Shown here: positions 54,669-63,272 of the stretch, one piece after another | Layout of the letters: every line of letters begins with the position of its first letter | Numbering within the stretch: position 1 is the stretch's first letter | Source of the DNA: Primorskyibacter marinus | GTDB lineage: Bacteria > Pseudomonadota > Alphaproteobacteria > Rhodobacterales > Rhodobacteraceae | Direction of reading: 5' to 3' | Assembly (NCBI RefSeq): GCF_003313245.1 | Contig: NZ_QJSD01000002.1 | Location: 186,001 to 250,000 of the forward strand | DNA: 64,000 nt | Made by a program: the position numbers and the translations under genes | Notes under the pieces: model-generated | What the model was told of the DNA's origin: nothing | Seen by the model: the letters and a program-made list of their open reading frames with translations, nothing else | Database searches by the model: none

Positions 54669-56426
54669 ATGACACCACCAAAACTCACCCGCGCCGCGCT
54701 GGAGCGGCACCTGCCTATCCTTACATGGTCCAAGACCTATGGGCGCGATACGCTGACCTCGGATCTGGTGGCGGCGGTGATCGTCACGATCATGCTGATC
54801 CCGCAATCGCTCGCCTACGCGCTTCTGGCCGGCCTGCCTGCCGAGATGGGGCTTTATGCCTCTATCCTGCCGCTGGTGGCCTATGCGATCTTTGGCACCA
54901 GCCGGGTGTTGGCTGTGGGGCCGGTGGCGGTGGTGTCGTTGATGACGGCGGCCGCAGTGGGCAATATGGTGCTGCAAGGCACGGCGGAATACGCGGCGGC
55001 GGCGGTCACGCTGGCCTTCCTGTCAGGGCTGATCCTTGTCGTAATGGGTGTGTTCCGGTTGGGGTTTCTGGCGAATTTTCTGTCGCACCCGGTGATTGCT
55101 GGCTTTATCACCGCATCGGGTGTGTTGATCGCCACCTCGCAGCTCAAGCATATCCTGGGGATCGACGCTGGCGGGCACAATCTGATCGAACTTGTGTCTT
55201 CGATGGTCGCCAATCTTGGCCAGACCAATGTCATCACGCTGATGATCGGAGGATCCACGATCGCTTTCCTGTTCTGGGTCCGCAAGGGGTTGAAGCCGCT
55301 GCTGTTGAGCGCTGGGCTGAATCCCCGGCTTTCCGATATTGTGGCCAAGGCCGGACCGGTGGCGGCGGTTGCTGCCACGACAATTGCCGTCTGGCTGTTC
55401 GGACTGGGTGACAGGGGCGTGAAAATCGTGGGCGAGGTGCCGAAAGGCCTGCCGCCCCTGACCATGCCCAGCTGGGATATGGATATGTGGGGCACGCTGT
55501 TTGTCTCGGCGCTGCTGATCTCGGTCATCGGGTTTGTCGAATCCGTCTCGGTCGCGCAAACGCTTGCCGCGAAGCGGCGCCAGCGGATTGTTCCGGATCA
55601 GGAACTTGTGGGGCTGGGTGCGTCCAACATCGCTGCGGCAATTTCCGGCGGCTACCCGGTGACGGGCGGCTTTGCCCGTTCGGTGGTAAATTTCGACGCG
55701 GGCGCAGAGACGCCGGCGGCGGGTGCCTTTACCGCAATTGGCATCGCGCTGGCCGCGCTGCTGCTGACGCCACTGTTGTTCTTCCTGCCCAAGGCCACGC
55801 TTGCCGCGACGATCATCGTGGCGGTTCTCAGTCTCGTGGATTTCTCGATTCTCAAGAAGACCTGGGGCTATTCCAAAGTCGATTTCACCGCCGTCGCCGC
55901 GACCATCCTGTTGACGCTGGGCTTCGGGGTGGAGGTTGGTGTCTCGGCGGGCGTGTTGCTGTCAATCGGGTTGTTTCTTTACAAGACGTCGCGCCCGCAT
56001 GTCGCCGAAGTGGGTCTGGTGCCCGGCACGCAGCATTTCCGCAACATCAACCGGCATGAGGTGGAAACCCGGCCTTCGTTGGTGACGTTGCGCATCGATG
56101 AAAACCTGTATTTCGCCAATGCGCGCTTTCTGGAGGATTACGTGACCGACCGCGTGGTCTGCGACGAGCCGATCACCGATGTCGTGCTGATGTGCTCTGC
56201 CGTGAACGAGATCGACATGAGCGCGCTGGAAAGCCTAGAGGCTGTCATGCACCGGCTGGCCGATATGGGCATCCGCCTGCACCTGTCAGAGGTCAAAGGG
56301 CCGGTGACGGACAGGCTTAAACGCAGCCATTTTCTGGACGAGCTGACTGGCGAGCTGTTCCTGTCGCAATATGACGCGTGGGTTGCACTTGCAGGTGCGT
56401 CCACGCAGCCTCGCGCAGCGTCATAG
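54669..56426 (+). CDS. SulP-family anion permease
   Basis: 585 residues. Ten to twelve membrane segments occupy residues about 25-440, starting with the SulP signature GLYASILPLVAYAIFGTSR near residue 60 and LVAAVIVTIMLIPQSLAYALLAGLP. A STAS domain follows at about 465-565 (VTLRIDENLYFANARFLED; SAVNEIDMSALESLEAVMHRL). The family moves sulfate, bicarbonate or dicarboxylates; substrate cannot be assigned. The last six bases overlap the convergent phosphatase gene. Confidence 0.93.
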   Translation: MTPPKLTRAALERHLPILTWSKTYGRDTLTSDLVAAVIVTIMLIPQSLAYALLAGLPAEMGLYASILPLVAYAIFGTSRVLAVGPVAVVSLMTAAAVGNMVLQGTAEYAAAAVTLAFLSGLILVVMGVFRLGFLANFLSHPVIAGFITASGVLIATSQLKHILGIDAGGHNLIELVSSMVANLGQTNVITLMIGGSTIAFLFWVRKGLKPLLLSAGLNPRLSDIVAKAGPVAAVAATTIAVWLFGLGDRGVKIVGEVPKGLPPLTMPSWDMDMWGTLFVSALLISVIGFVESVSVAQTLAAKRRQRIVPDQELVGLGASNIAAAISGGYPVTGGFARSVVNFDAGAETPAAGAFTAIGIALAALLLTPLLFFLPKATLAATIIVAVLSLVDFSILKKTWGYSKVDFTAVAATILLTLGFGVEVGVSAGVLLSIGLFLYKTSRPHVAEVGLVPGTQHFRNINRHEVETRPSLVTLRIDENLYFANARFLEDYVTDRVVCDEPITDVVLMCSAVNEIDMSALESLEAVMHRLADMGIRLHLSEVKGPVTDRLKRSHFLDELTGELFLSQYDAWVALAGASTQPRAAS

Positions 56427-57143
56427 GCTGATGCGCTGGCGTCCCGAGAGCAGGCTGACCTTGTTACCCTCGATCAGCGCTGGGTAAAGTGGACGACCGT
56501 AGCCCGCGCCGCCATCAAGGTTGACGCGGTTGGTGTAATGTTGCGGGACCTGTAGCGCCGTGTGCCCGTGGACAACCAGACGGCCGTGATCGCGCTCGTC
56601 TTCCAGAAACCCTTTCCGGATCCAGATCAGGTCTTCTTCGACCTGATCCTCCAGCGGCACGCCGGGCCTGATCCCCGCATGCACGAAGATATGCGCGTCG
56701 GTCACATGCATCAGCGGCAGCTTGCGGATGAACTCGATATGGGCCTTCGGGATTGCGGCCAGAGCATCGGCATGTATTTCCTCTGGCGACCGGTCGCTGC
56801 CCGTATTGATACCATATGAAGCCAATGTCGTCCGTCCGCCGATGCGGTCATCAAGCCAGTCGAGCAGGTCGCGGGTGTTTGGGTCCCGGTAGCGGGGATC
56901 TTCGAGGAAGTTCAGCATGTAGCGGTCATGGTTGCCCAACAATGCAATCCAATCCCGTCCTTCATCCATCCCGTCGATCAAGCACTGGATGACTTTTTTG
57001 GCCTGCGGCCCACGGTCAAGATAGTCGCCCAGAAAGACTACCCGAGCGGGAAAGGCCGGGTCCGCCTCGATGTGATCCAGCGCGCGCTGCATGGCGTCGT
57101 ATTGGCCGTGAATGTCTCCGATGGCAAAAATCGGCTGGGTCAT
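56421..57143 (-). CDS. Calcineurin-like protein phosphatase (PphA/serine-threonine phosphatase type)
   Basis: 240 residues. All metallophosphoesterase ligand motifs are present in order: GDIHGQY near residue 8, GDYLDRGPQ near 39, LLGNHDRYML near 69, the FVHAGIRPG strand near 153 and VVHGHTALQ near 190. It dephosphorylates phosphoserine/threonine proteins or small phosphoesters; the substrate is unknown. It lies between sulP (convergent, 6-base overlap) and serA (co-directional, 128 bases, terminator between). Confidence 0.88.
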   Translation of the reverse strand: MTQPIFAIGDIHGQYDAMQRALDHIEADPAFPARVVFLGDYLDRGPQAKKVIQCLIDGMDEGRDWIALLGNHDRYMLNFLEDPRYRDPNTRDLLDWLDDRIGGRTTLASYGINTGSDRSPEEIHADALAAIPKAHIEFIRKLPLMHVTDAHIFVHAGIRPGVPLEDQVEEDLIWIRKGFLEDERDHGRLVVHGHTALQVPQHYTNRVNLDGGAGYGRPLYPALIEGNKVSLLSGRQRISL

Positions 57144-57221
57144 GAAAGCGTCCTCTCGTTACAACGTGATCTAGCGCGTTTGGAGTGAGTTCTAAACCCT
57201 GCCCGTCAGGGCAAACGCAAA

Positions 57222-57245
57222 CGCCGCCACGGATGCGTGGCGGCG
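57222..57245 (-). terminator. Intrinsic terminator of serA
   Basis: CGCCGCCACG (57222-57231), loop GATG, CGTGGCGGCG (57236-57245), a perfect 10-base stem. On the minus strand it is followed by TTTGCGTTTGCC. It lies 27 bases after the serA stop. Confidence 0.75.
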
Positions 57246-57271
57246 CTTCGTATCATGTATCTAAGGGCGCG

Positions 57272-58864
57272 TCAGGCGACGTCAAATTCCAGCGTCTTGA
57301 CCTGCTGGAACATGCCGGTGCTCTTCAACTTGTCCAGAACCGCTGCGGGCACCGCTTCATCGACATAGAGCAGGGCAATTGCTTCGCCTTTTGCGGCGGA
57401 ACGACCGAGGGTAAAGTTGGCGATGTTGACGTTATTCTCGCCCATGGTCTGCCCCAATGTGCCGATGATGCCCGGCACGTCTTCGTTGGTGGTATACAGC
57501 ATGTGGTTGCCGATCTCGGCGTCGATATTGATGCCCTTGATCTGGATGAACCGAGGCTTGCCGTCCGAAAAGACCGTCCCGGCAATGCTGCGCTCGAACT
57601 TTGAGGTGACTACGGTGACTTTCACATAGCCTTCGAAAACGCCGGACTGTTCCTGATTGGTGGTCGAGATCTGAATGCCCCGCTCTGCCGCGATGACCGG
57701 GGCGGACACCATGTTCACATCCGGGTTGGCGCGTTTCATGATACCCGAGATGACAGCGCAGTTGAGCGCGGCCAGGTTCATTTCCGAAACAATGCCATCA
57801 TAAAGGATGTTGATCGCCTTGATCGGCTCGTCCGTCATCTGCCCGATGAAGCTGCCAAGATGTTCCGAAAGCTTGATCCACGGTCCCATGACCTTGGCTT
57901 CTTCGGCGGTAACCGATGGCATGTTGAGCGCGTTGGTCACAGCACCGGTCAGCAGGTAGTCCGACATCTGCTCGGCCACCTGAAGGGCCACGTTTTCCTG
58001 TGCCTCGCTGGTGGCGGCCCCCAGATGCGGGGTGCAGACCACGTTGGGCAGGTTGAAAAGCGGGTTCTCGGTTGCCGGTTCCTGCGCGAAGACGTCAAAA
58101 GCGGCACCCGCAACATGGCCGGATTTCAGCAGATCGGCCAGCGCTTCCTCGTCCACCAGACCGCCGCGGGCGCAGTTGATGATCCGCACGCCTTTCCTGG
58201 TTTTTTCAAGGTTCTCACGGCTGAGGATATTGCGGGTCTGGTCGGTCAGCGGCACATGCAAAGTGATGAAGTCGGCGCGTTGCAGCAGCTCGTCCAGTTC
58301 GACCTTCGCCACGCCCATCTTGTCGGCCTTTTCATGGCTGAGGAACGGGTCGTAGGCGACAACCTTCATCTTCAACCCGCGTGCACGGTCGCAAACGATG
58401 CCGCCGATATTGCCCGCGCCGATCACGCCAAGGGTCTTGCCGGTCAGCTCTACCCCCATGAATTTGGACTTTTCCCATTTGCCGGCATGGGTGGAGGCAG
58501 AGGCCTCGGGGATCTGGCGGGCCACCGCGAACATCATGGCGATGGCGTGCTCGGCCGTGGTGATCATGTTGCCGAAAGGGGTGTTCATCACGATCACACC
58601 CTTCTTGGACGCGGCATCGCGATCGACATTGTCGACACCGATCCCGGCGCGGCCAATGACCTTGAGGTTGGTGGCATTCGCAAGGATCTTTTCGGTGACC
58701 TTGGTGGCGGAGCGGATCGCCAGGCCATCATACTGGCCGATGACTTCGGCAAGCTTGTCCTTGTCTTTGCCAAGGTCGGGCTGGAAATCCACGTCGATGC
58801 CACGATCCTTGAAGATCTGGACGGCGGCGGCGGAGAGTTTGTCGGAAATAAGTACTTTGGGCAT
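57272..58864 (-). CDS. serA: D-3-phosphoglycerate dehydrogenase
   Basis: 530 residues, the long form. It oxidises 3-phosphoglycerate with NAD in the first step of serine synthesis. Substrate/NAD domains: VIGRAGIGVDNVD near residue 72, GVIGAGNIGGIVCDRA near 148, FITLHVPLTDQTRNIL near 201 and the catalytic CTPHLGAATSEAQ with His near 281. An ASB-like spacer (about 318-450) and a C-terminal ACT domain (MLYTTNEDVPGIIGTLGQ) complete it, the latter suggesting serine feedback. serC lies 102 bases upstream on the same strand, with two palindromes between. Confidence 0.97.
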   Translation of the reverse strand: MPKVLISDKLSAAAVQIFKDRGIDVDFQPDLGKDKDKLAEVIGQYDGLAIRSATKVTEKILANATNLKVIGRAGIGVDNVDRDAASKKGVIVMNTPFGNMITTAEHAIAMMFAVARQIPEASASTHAGKWEKSKFMGVELTGKTLGVIGAGNIGGIVCDRARGLKMKVVAYDPFLSHEKADKMGVAKVELDELLQRADFITLHVPLTDQTRNILSRENLEKTRKGVRIINCARGGLVDEEALADLLKSGHVAGAAFDVFAQEPATENPLFNLPNVVCTPHLGAATSEAQENVALQVAEQMSDYLLTGAVTNALNMPSVTAEEAKVMGPWIKLSEHLGSFIGQMTDEPIKAINILYDGIVSEMNLAALNCAVISGIMKRANPDVNMVSAPVIAAERGIQISTTNQEQSGVFEGYVKVTVVTSKFERSIAGTVFSDGKPRFIQIKGINIDAEIGNHMLYTTNEDVPGIIGTLGQTMGENNVNIANFTLGRSAAKGEAIALLYVDEAVPAAVLDKLKSTGMFQQVKTLEFDVA

Positions 58865-58879
58865 GGTATGTCTCTGCGT

Positions 58880-58900
58880 GCCTCGGACTTGATCCGAGGC
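58880..58900. repeat. TCAAG-loop palindrome between serA and serC (reverse orientation)
   Basis: GCCTCGGA (58880-58887), loop CTTGA, TCCGAGGC (58893-58900), perfect arms. The loop reads TCAAG on the minus strand. Compared with the copy at 48559, arm positions differ on both sides so pairing is kept. Confidence 0.65.
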
Positions 58901-58926
58901 CTCCTGCTTAAAGGGGAAGGGGTAAG

Positions 58927-58947
58927 GTCCCGGGTCAAGCCCGGGAC
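58927..58947. repeat. TCAAG-loop palindrome between serA and serC
   Basis: GTCCCGGG (58927-58934), loop TCAAG, CCCGGGAC (58940-58947), perfect 8-base arms. It sits 20 bases from the serC stop, so it may also act as a 3'-end stem of the serC transcript. Confidence 0.65.
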
Positions 58948-58966
58948 GCGTGTCGCTATGTGAAGG

Positions 58967-60121
58967 TCAGGCCGCTTCGGTCTGCTCTGCCAAGACTTCC
59001 TCGAAGGCCCATTTCAGCCAGAGGGTCAGCTTTTCGACATCTGCCGTTTCGATGGTGGCGCCGCACCAGATACGAAGTCCCGCAGGGGCATCGCGATAGG
59101 CACCGATGTCATAGGCTGCGTTATGGTCGGCCAGCTTTTTCGCGACGGCCTTGGCAAAGGCTGCCCCATCCGTGATGCGCTCGTCCGTGAACTTCAGGCA
59201 GACAGAGGTATTGGACCGCGTGGCCGGATCATCGGCAAGATTTGCGATCCAGTCATTTCGGTCACAGAAATCCCACAGCACCTTGGCGTTTGCGTCGGCC
59301 CGCGCCATCAGGCCTTTCAACCCGCCAACGGATTTCGCCCATTCCAGCGCGACGAGGTAATCCTCTACCGCCAGCATTGACGGTGTATTGATCGTCTCGC
59401 CGACAAAGATACCTTCGATCAGCTTGCCGCCCTTGGTCAGGCGAAAAATTTTCGGCAGGGGCCATGCAGGGGTGTAGCTTTCCAGACGCTCGACTGCGCG
59501 CGGGCTGAGGATCAGCATGCCATGCGCCGCTTCGCCGCCCATGACCTTCTGCCAGGAGAAGGTCGTCACATCCAGCTTGTCCCATGGCAGATCCTGCGCA
59601 AATGCGGCCGATGTCGCGTCGCAGATCGTCAAGCCTTCGCGGTTCGTCAGGATCGCGTCACCATTGGGAACGCGCGCGCCCGAAGTGGTGCCGTTCCATG
59701 TAAAGACAACGTCATTGTCAAAATCGACTGTCGCGAAATCGACAATCTGGCCATAGTCGGCGGTCTTGATCTCTGCGTCGATTTTCAGTTGCTTGACCAC
59801 ATCTGTGACCCACCCCGCGCCGAAGCTTTCCCAAGCCAGCATTTCGGCTTTGCGCGCGCCCAGCAGCGACCACATCGCCATTTCCATGGCGCCGGTGTCG
59901 GATGCGGGTACGATGCCGATACGGTAGTCGGCAGGCACGCCCAGAATGGCGCGGGTTTCGTCGATCGCGGCCTTCAGCTTGGCCTTGCCAACAGCAGCGC
60001 GGTGCGATCGGCCCAATGCGGCGTCCGACAGCTTTGACAGTTCGAATGTAGGGGGTTTGGCACAAGGGCCAGAAGAAAAACGCGGATTGTCCGGCCGCGT
60101 GGCCGGTTTGGTCATAGCCAT
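58967..60121 (-). CDS. serC: Phosphoserine aminotransferase
   Basis: 384 residues from the ATG at 60121 ([10 protein letters not shown]); a second in-frame ATG two codons on is possible. SerC converts 3-phosphohydroxypyruvate and glutamate to phosphoserine. This is the alphaproteobacterial type of about 380-390 residues: [13 protein letters not shown] near residue 12, [14 protein letters not shown] near 35, [19 protein letters not shown] near 72, [15 protein letters not shown] near 164 and the PLP lysine in [16 protein letters not shown] near 188. It is preceded by a structured leader and probably co-transcribed with serA. Confidence 0.95.
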   Translation of the reverse strand: MAMTKPATRPDNPRFSSGPCAKPPTFELSKLSDAALGRSHRAAVGKAKLKAAIDETRAILGVPADYRIGIVPASDTGAMEMAMWSLLGARKAEMLAWESFGAGWVTDVVKQLKIDAEIKTADYGQIVDFATVDFDNDVVFTWNGTTSGARVPNGDAILTNREGLTICDATSAAFAQDLPWDKLDVTTFSWQKVMGGEAAHGMLILSPRAVERLESYTPAWPLPKIFRLTKGGKLIEGIFVGETINTPSMLAVEDYLVALEWAKSVGGLKGLMARADANAKVLWDFCDRNDWIANLADDPATRSNTSVCLKFTDERITDGAAFAKAVAKKLADHNAAYDIGAYRDAPAGLRIWCGATIETADVEKLTLWLKWAFEEVLAEQTEAA

Positions 60122-60180
60122 GTAGCTATCCTTCCAGATAAGCGCCCTTCGTTGGGGAAGGGTGTCCCACCGCCGGACAT
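60122..60180 (-). ncRNA. serC leader: structured 5' untranslated element resembling the serC RNA motif
   Basis: Directly upstream of serC on the minus strand are two stacked dyads: CCCTTC/GAAGGG (opposite 60145-60150 and 60157-60162) and, nearer the start, a short stem around the ribosome-binding site (GATAAGC/GCTATC opposite 60125-60144) that would hold GGAAGGA in its loop. A conserved serC RNA motif is described upstream of serC in Alphaproteobacteria; position and layout fit. I could not run a covariance model. Confidence 0.55.
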
Positions 60181-60525
60181 ACATATCCCCCACAAAGACA
60201 GCAATAGACAAAGCTGCTTGCTTTGCGGGTAAATGTCGCTTTTTGCAGAAGGATGCAGGAACGCATGTTTCCTACCGTCGCAAATCCGATACAAGGAAAT
60301 CTGGGTTTGTTCCCCGCGAAGTCAGCCAAGAGTAGAGGGGGCTCACGTCGTCGAGATCGGCGATGTGGGGATGCCGGGCAAAGAAAAGCCGGCAAGAGAT
60401 CTGGCACGCGCCTCAACCGCCAGTTCGAGAAATCTCCCTCCGCACTACAAAGCGCAAATTTTCCATCTCTGGCAAGGCACCCGGTCCAGAATTTTCGACA
60501 TCTTCGGAACCGGTAGCGCGCTTTG
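60181..60525. other. Gap between serC leader and puuD
   Basis: 345 bases. Open frames on the plus strand cross it but have no family resemblance and no ribosome-binding sites. I expect the serC promoter (minus strand, near 60181-60300) and the 3' untranslated end of puuD here, but cannot place exact elements. Confidence 0.4.
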
Positions 60526-61761
60526 TTATTCCGAAGCGCGGGCTTCGCGGACCCAGGCCACGATGGTCTTGCGGGCTTCATCGTCCATCTGGATCGCATT
60601 CGGCGGAGGCATCGCATGGCTCAGGCCAGCCTGAAGGTAGATTTGGCCGGCGTGGCGCGCGACATCTCCGGGCGTTTCAAGATAGACGCCTTTGGGGGCC
60701 CATTTCATGGTGCCCCAGACCGGCTCTCTTGCGTGACACATCGAACAATTGCCGACCACGGTATCATACGCGTCTTCGAAGCCGGCAGCAGACGCATATT
60801 TCTGCTCATACGGGGTCAGGTCGCGGGCTTCGGCGTCCTCCCATGTTTCGCCGGTGCTGACCGTCGAAAGCCACGCAATCAGGACCATCAGGAGGACAGT
60901 GACTGCCCATGTCCAGTGCGGGCCGCTGCCTGTGGCATGCATCGTGTTGAAGTAATGCCGGATCGTGACACCGGTCAGGAAAATCAGGCTTGCGATGATC
61001 CACGCATATTCCGTTCCGAAAGCCAGCGGGTAGTGGTTGCTGAGCATCAGGAACACAACGGGCAGCGTCAGATAGTTGTTGTGGGTAGAGCGCAGCTTGG
61101 CGATCTTGCCATATTTCGCGTCAGGTGTGCGCCCGGCCTTGAGGTCATCTACCACGATCCGCTGATTGGGCATGATCTGGAAAAAGACGTTCGCCGTCAT
61201 GATCGTTGCGGTGAACGCACCGAGATGAAGTAGGGCGGCCCGGCCGGTGAAGATCTGGTTATAGCCCCAGGACATCACCACAAGAATGATGAACAGCAGC
61301 AACATCAGAAGCGTGGAATGTTCCCCCAGCTTGGATTTGCACATGTAATCATAGGCCAGCCAACCGATGGTCAGGGAACCAGCAGAGATCAGAATGCCTT
61401 GCCACAGCGCCAGTTCGGCTTTTGTCGGGTCAAGCAGGAACAGCTCTCCGCCTACCCAATAGACGATCATCAGCAATGCCGCACCCGATACCCAGGTGAT
61501 GTAGCTTTGCCATTTGTGCCAGATCAGATGCTCTGGCATGTTTTCAGGCGCAACAAGGTATTTCTGGATGTGGTAGAACCCACCGCCATGCACCTGCCAC
61601 TCTTCGCCATGCGCACCAACGGGCATGTTCGGGGCCTTTCGAAGACCCAGATCAAGCGCAATGAAGTAGAAGGATGCGCCGATCCACGCCATCGCTGTAA
61701 TGACATGCAGCCACCGGACCGAAAACGCGATCCAGTCCCACATGATTGCCAAGTCGTACAT
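60526..61761 (-). CDS. puuD: Membrane urate hydroxylase PuuD with C-terminal cytochrome c domain
   Basis: 411 residues. Eight or so membrane segments (residues about 10-300: VRWLHVITAMAWIGASFYFIAL; TLLMLLLFIILVVMSW; VTVLLMVLIAWLS) form the PuuD urate oxidase domain, whose histidines (WLHVITAMAW, THNNYLTL, HYFNTMHA) may bind heme. The periplasmic C-terminus holds a c-type heme motif, CSMCH, near residue 339 with a later methionine (SHAMPPPNAI). The enzyme oxidises urate to 5-hydroxyisourate with electrons passed to a cytochrome chain. It lies back-to-back with a LysR gene. Confidence 0.92.
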   Translation of the reverse strand: MYDLAIMWDWIAFSVRWLHVITAMAWIGASFYFIALDLGLRKAPNMPVGAHGEEWQVHGGGFYHIQKYLVAPENMPEHLIWHKWQSYITWVSGAALLMIVYWVGGELFLLDPTKAELALWQGILISAGSLTIGWLAYDYMCKSKLGEHSTLLMLLLFIILVVMSWGYNQIFTGRAALLHLGAFTATIMTANVFFQIMPNQRIVVDDLKAGRTPDAKYGKIAKLRSTHNNYLTLPVVFLMLSNHYPLAFGTEYAWIIASLIFLTGVTIRHYFNTMHATGSGPHWTWAVTVLLMVLIAWLSTVSTGETWEDAEARDLTPYEQKYASAAGFEDAYDTVVGNCSMCHAREPVWGTMKWAPKGVYLETPGDVARHAGQIYLQAGLSHAMPPPNAIQMDDEARKTIVAWVREARASE

Positions 61762-61860
61762 GCTGACCTCCCTAGATTCGAACTTGTCGTCACACTAGGC
61801 GACTTCAAATTAGTCTGGTATCGGTCTGTATTACCAAGCTGCATCAAAAAAAGCAGAATA

Positions 61861-62793
61861 ATGTCTTATCTTGATAACATCCGAACCTTTGTGCGCGTCT
61901 ATGAACTGGGCAGCATGTCTGCGGCTGGGCGGGACCTGAGGATTTCTCCGGCGGTCACCTCGTCGCGGATTTCCCAGCTTGAAGAGTATCTTGGCGTTCG
62001 ATTGTTTCAGCGGACCACGCGCAATCTGAACGCGACAGAACAAGGCAAGGCGTTTTATCGCGGCGCATGTGAAGTGCTGGAATCAGTGGAGGCAGCCGAG
62101 GCGCAAGTGATCGAGATCACGGATCGTCCGAAAGGATCGCTATATGTCGCGGCCCCCCTTGGGGTTGGGCGACGGTTGATCGCCCCTCAGGTGCCAGCAT
62201 TTCTGGCAGAGTATCCGGATGTCAGTTTGCGCCTAAGACTGACAGACCGCAAAGTCGATCTGACGACCGAAGGCCTGGATCTTGCGTATTTTCTTGGCCA
62301 ACCCGAGGACAGCAATCTGCGGATCAAGAAGATTGCCGATGTGCAGCGGGTGCTTTGTGCATCCCCGGATTATGTTCACAAACGCGGGCATCCCCGTTCC
62401 GGCGACGAGATCGTCAACGGCAAGCACGAATGTCTCAATCTACGCTTTCCCGGCGCAACGGAGTTCCAATGGCCCCTGATGACCGAGGCCGGACCGAAAC
62501 GGTTCAGGGCGTCCGGACGCTACGAATGTGATGACGGCGACATCCTTGTCGATTGGGCGCTTGCCGGTCATGGCATAACACTGAAGCCCGTCTTTGAAGT
62601 GGCAGATTATCTAAAGTCAGGTGCCTTGGTGGTGGTAGGTGAGGAAACGCCGCCCGAACCTATTCAGATGGCGTGTCTTTTCACACATCGGCGTCATCAG
62701 GATCCAAAGACCCGCCTGTTCATGGAGTTCATATCCGACCGCATCGGCGATGCGATCAAGCATACGAAACTGCCCGATCAACTGCCGCGATAG
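61861..62793 (+). CDS. LysR-family regulator of the urate cluster
   Basis: 310 residues from ATG 61861; the open frame upstream is antisense to puuD. N-terminal winged helix ([42 protein letters not shown]) and a substrate-binding C-terminal domain. It is divergent from puuD across 99 bases and convergent with uraH (16-base overlap). Being inside the urate cluster, it most likely controls it, with a purine breakdown product as effector; this is context only. Confidence 0.85.
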   Translation: MSYLDNIRTFVRVYELGSMSAAGRDLRISPAVTSSRISQLEEYLGVRLFQRTTRNLNATEQGKAFYRGACEVLESVEAAEAQVIEITDRPKGSLYVAAPLGVGRRLIAPQVPAFLAEYPDVSLRLRLTDRKVDLTTEGLDLAYFLGQPEDSNLRIKKIADVQRVLCASPDYVHKRGHPRSGDEIVNGKHECLNLRFPGATEFQWPLMTEAGPKRFRASGRYECDDGDILVDWALAGHGITLKPVFEVADYLKSGALVVVGEETPPEPIQMACLFTHRRHQDPKTRLFMEFISDRIGDAIKHTKLPDQLPR

Positions 62794-63131
62794 GTTGCGT
62801 AGCTGAATGGCGAAAGCAGCAGGGGCACATGATAATGTTGGGCTTCGGACATGCCGAACCGAATCGGGATCACGTCCAGAAATCTGGGCTCTTCGGGTGG
62901 CGTGCCGGTCCGGTCGAGGTATTCGCCAGCATAAAATACCAGTTCGTAGACCCCGGTTTCGAACTCTGCGCTTGGCAGGATTTGCGCGTCCGTCCGGCCA
63001 TCGTCATTGGTAACGACGGTTTTCAGAAACTCACGGTCTGGCCCGACAAGACGAAACAGGTCGATCTTCATCCCTTCAGCCGGGCAGCCTCGGGCTGTGT
63101 CAAGGACATGGGTGGTCAGATATCCGGACAT
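62778..63131 (-). CDS. uraH: 5-hydroxyisourate hydrolase
   Basis: 117 residues from the ATG at 63131 ([11 protein letters not shown]). UraH is the transthyretin-like enzyme that hydrolyses 5-hydroxyisourate, the PuuD product. Diagnostic features are [17 protein letters not shown] with the first active histidine, the [20 protein letters not shown] ending in the family YRGS tetrapeptide, and a second histidine in that segment. The 3' end overlaps the LysR gene by 16 bases. It is divergent from puuE. Confidence 0.95.
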   Translation of the reverse strand: MSGYLTTHVLDTARGCPAEGMKIDLFRLVGPDREFLKTVVTNDDGRTDAQILPSAEFETGVYELVFYAGEYLDRTGTPPEEPRFLDVIPIRFGMSEAQHYHVPLLLSPFSYATYRGS

Positions 63132-63272
63132 GAAACGCTCCTTTGTTTTGTACATTCTGGCAAAACCGGCGATTTTTCACAAACCTCGCAGCACTGAATA
63201 CTGCTTCGTGTTTATTTTGAAAAACAAATGCATTGTTCTGATCTACAAGTACATCACCAAGGAGGGCATGTA

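Noticed and set aside
63142-63228. TTTGTTTT and AAAACAAA about 70 bases apart in the uraH-puuE intergenic region
   Set aside because: AT-rich, widely spaced and short; too weak to call a LysR operator.
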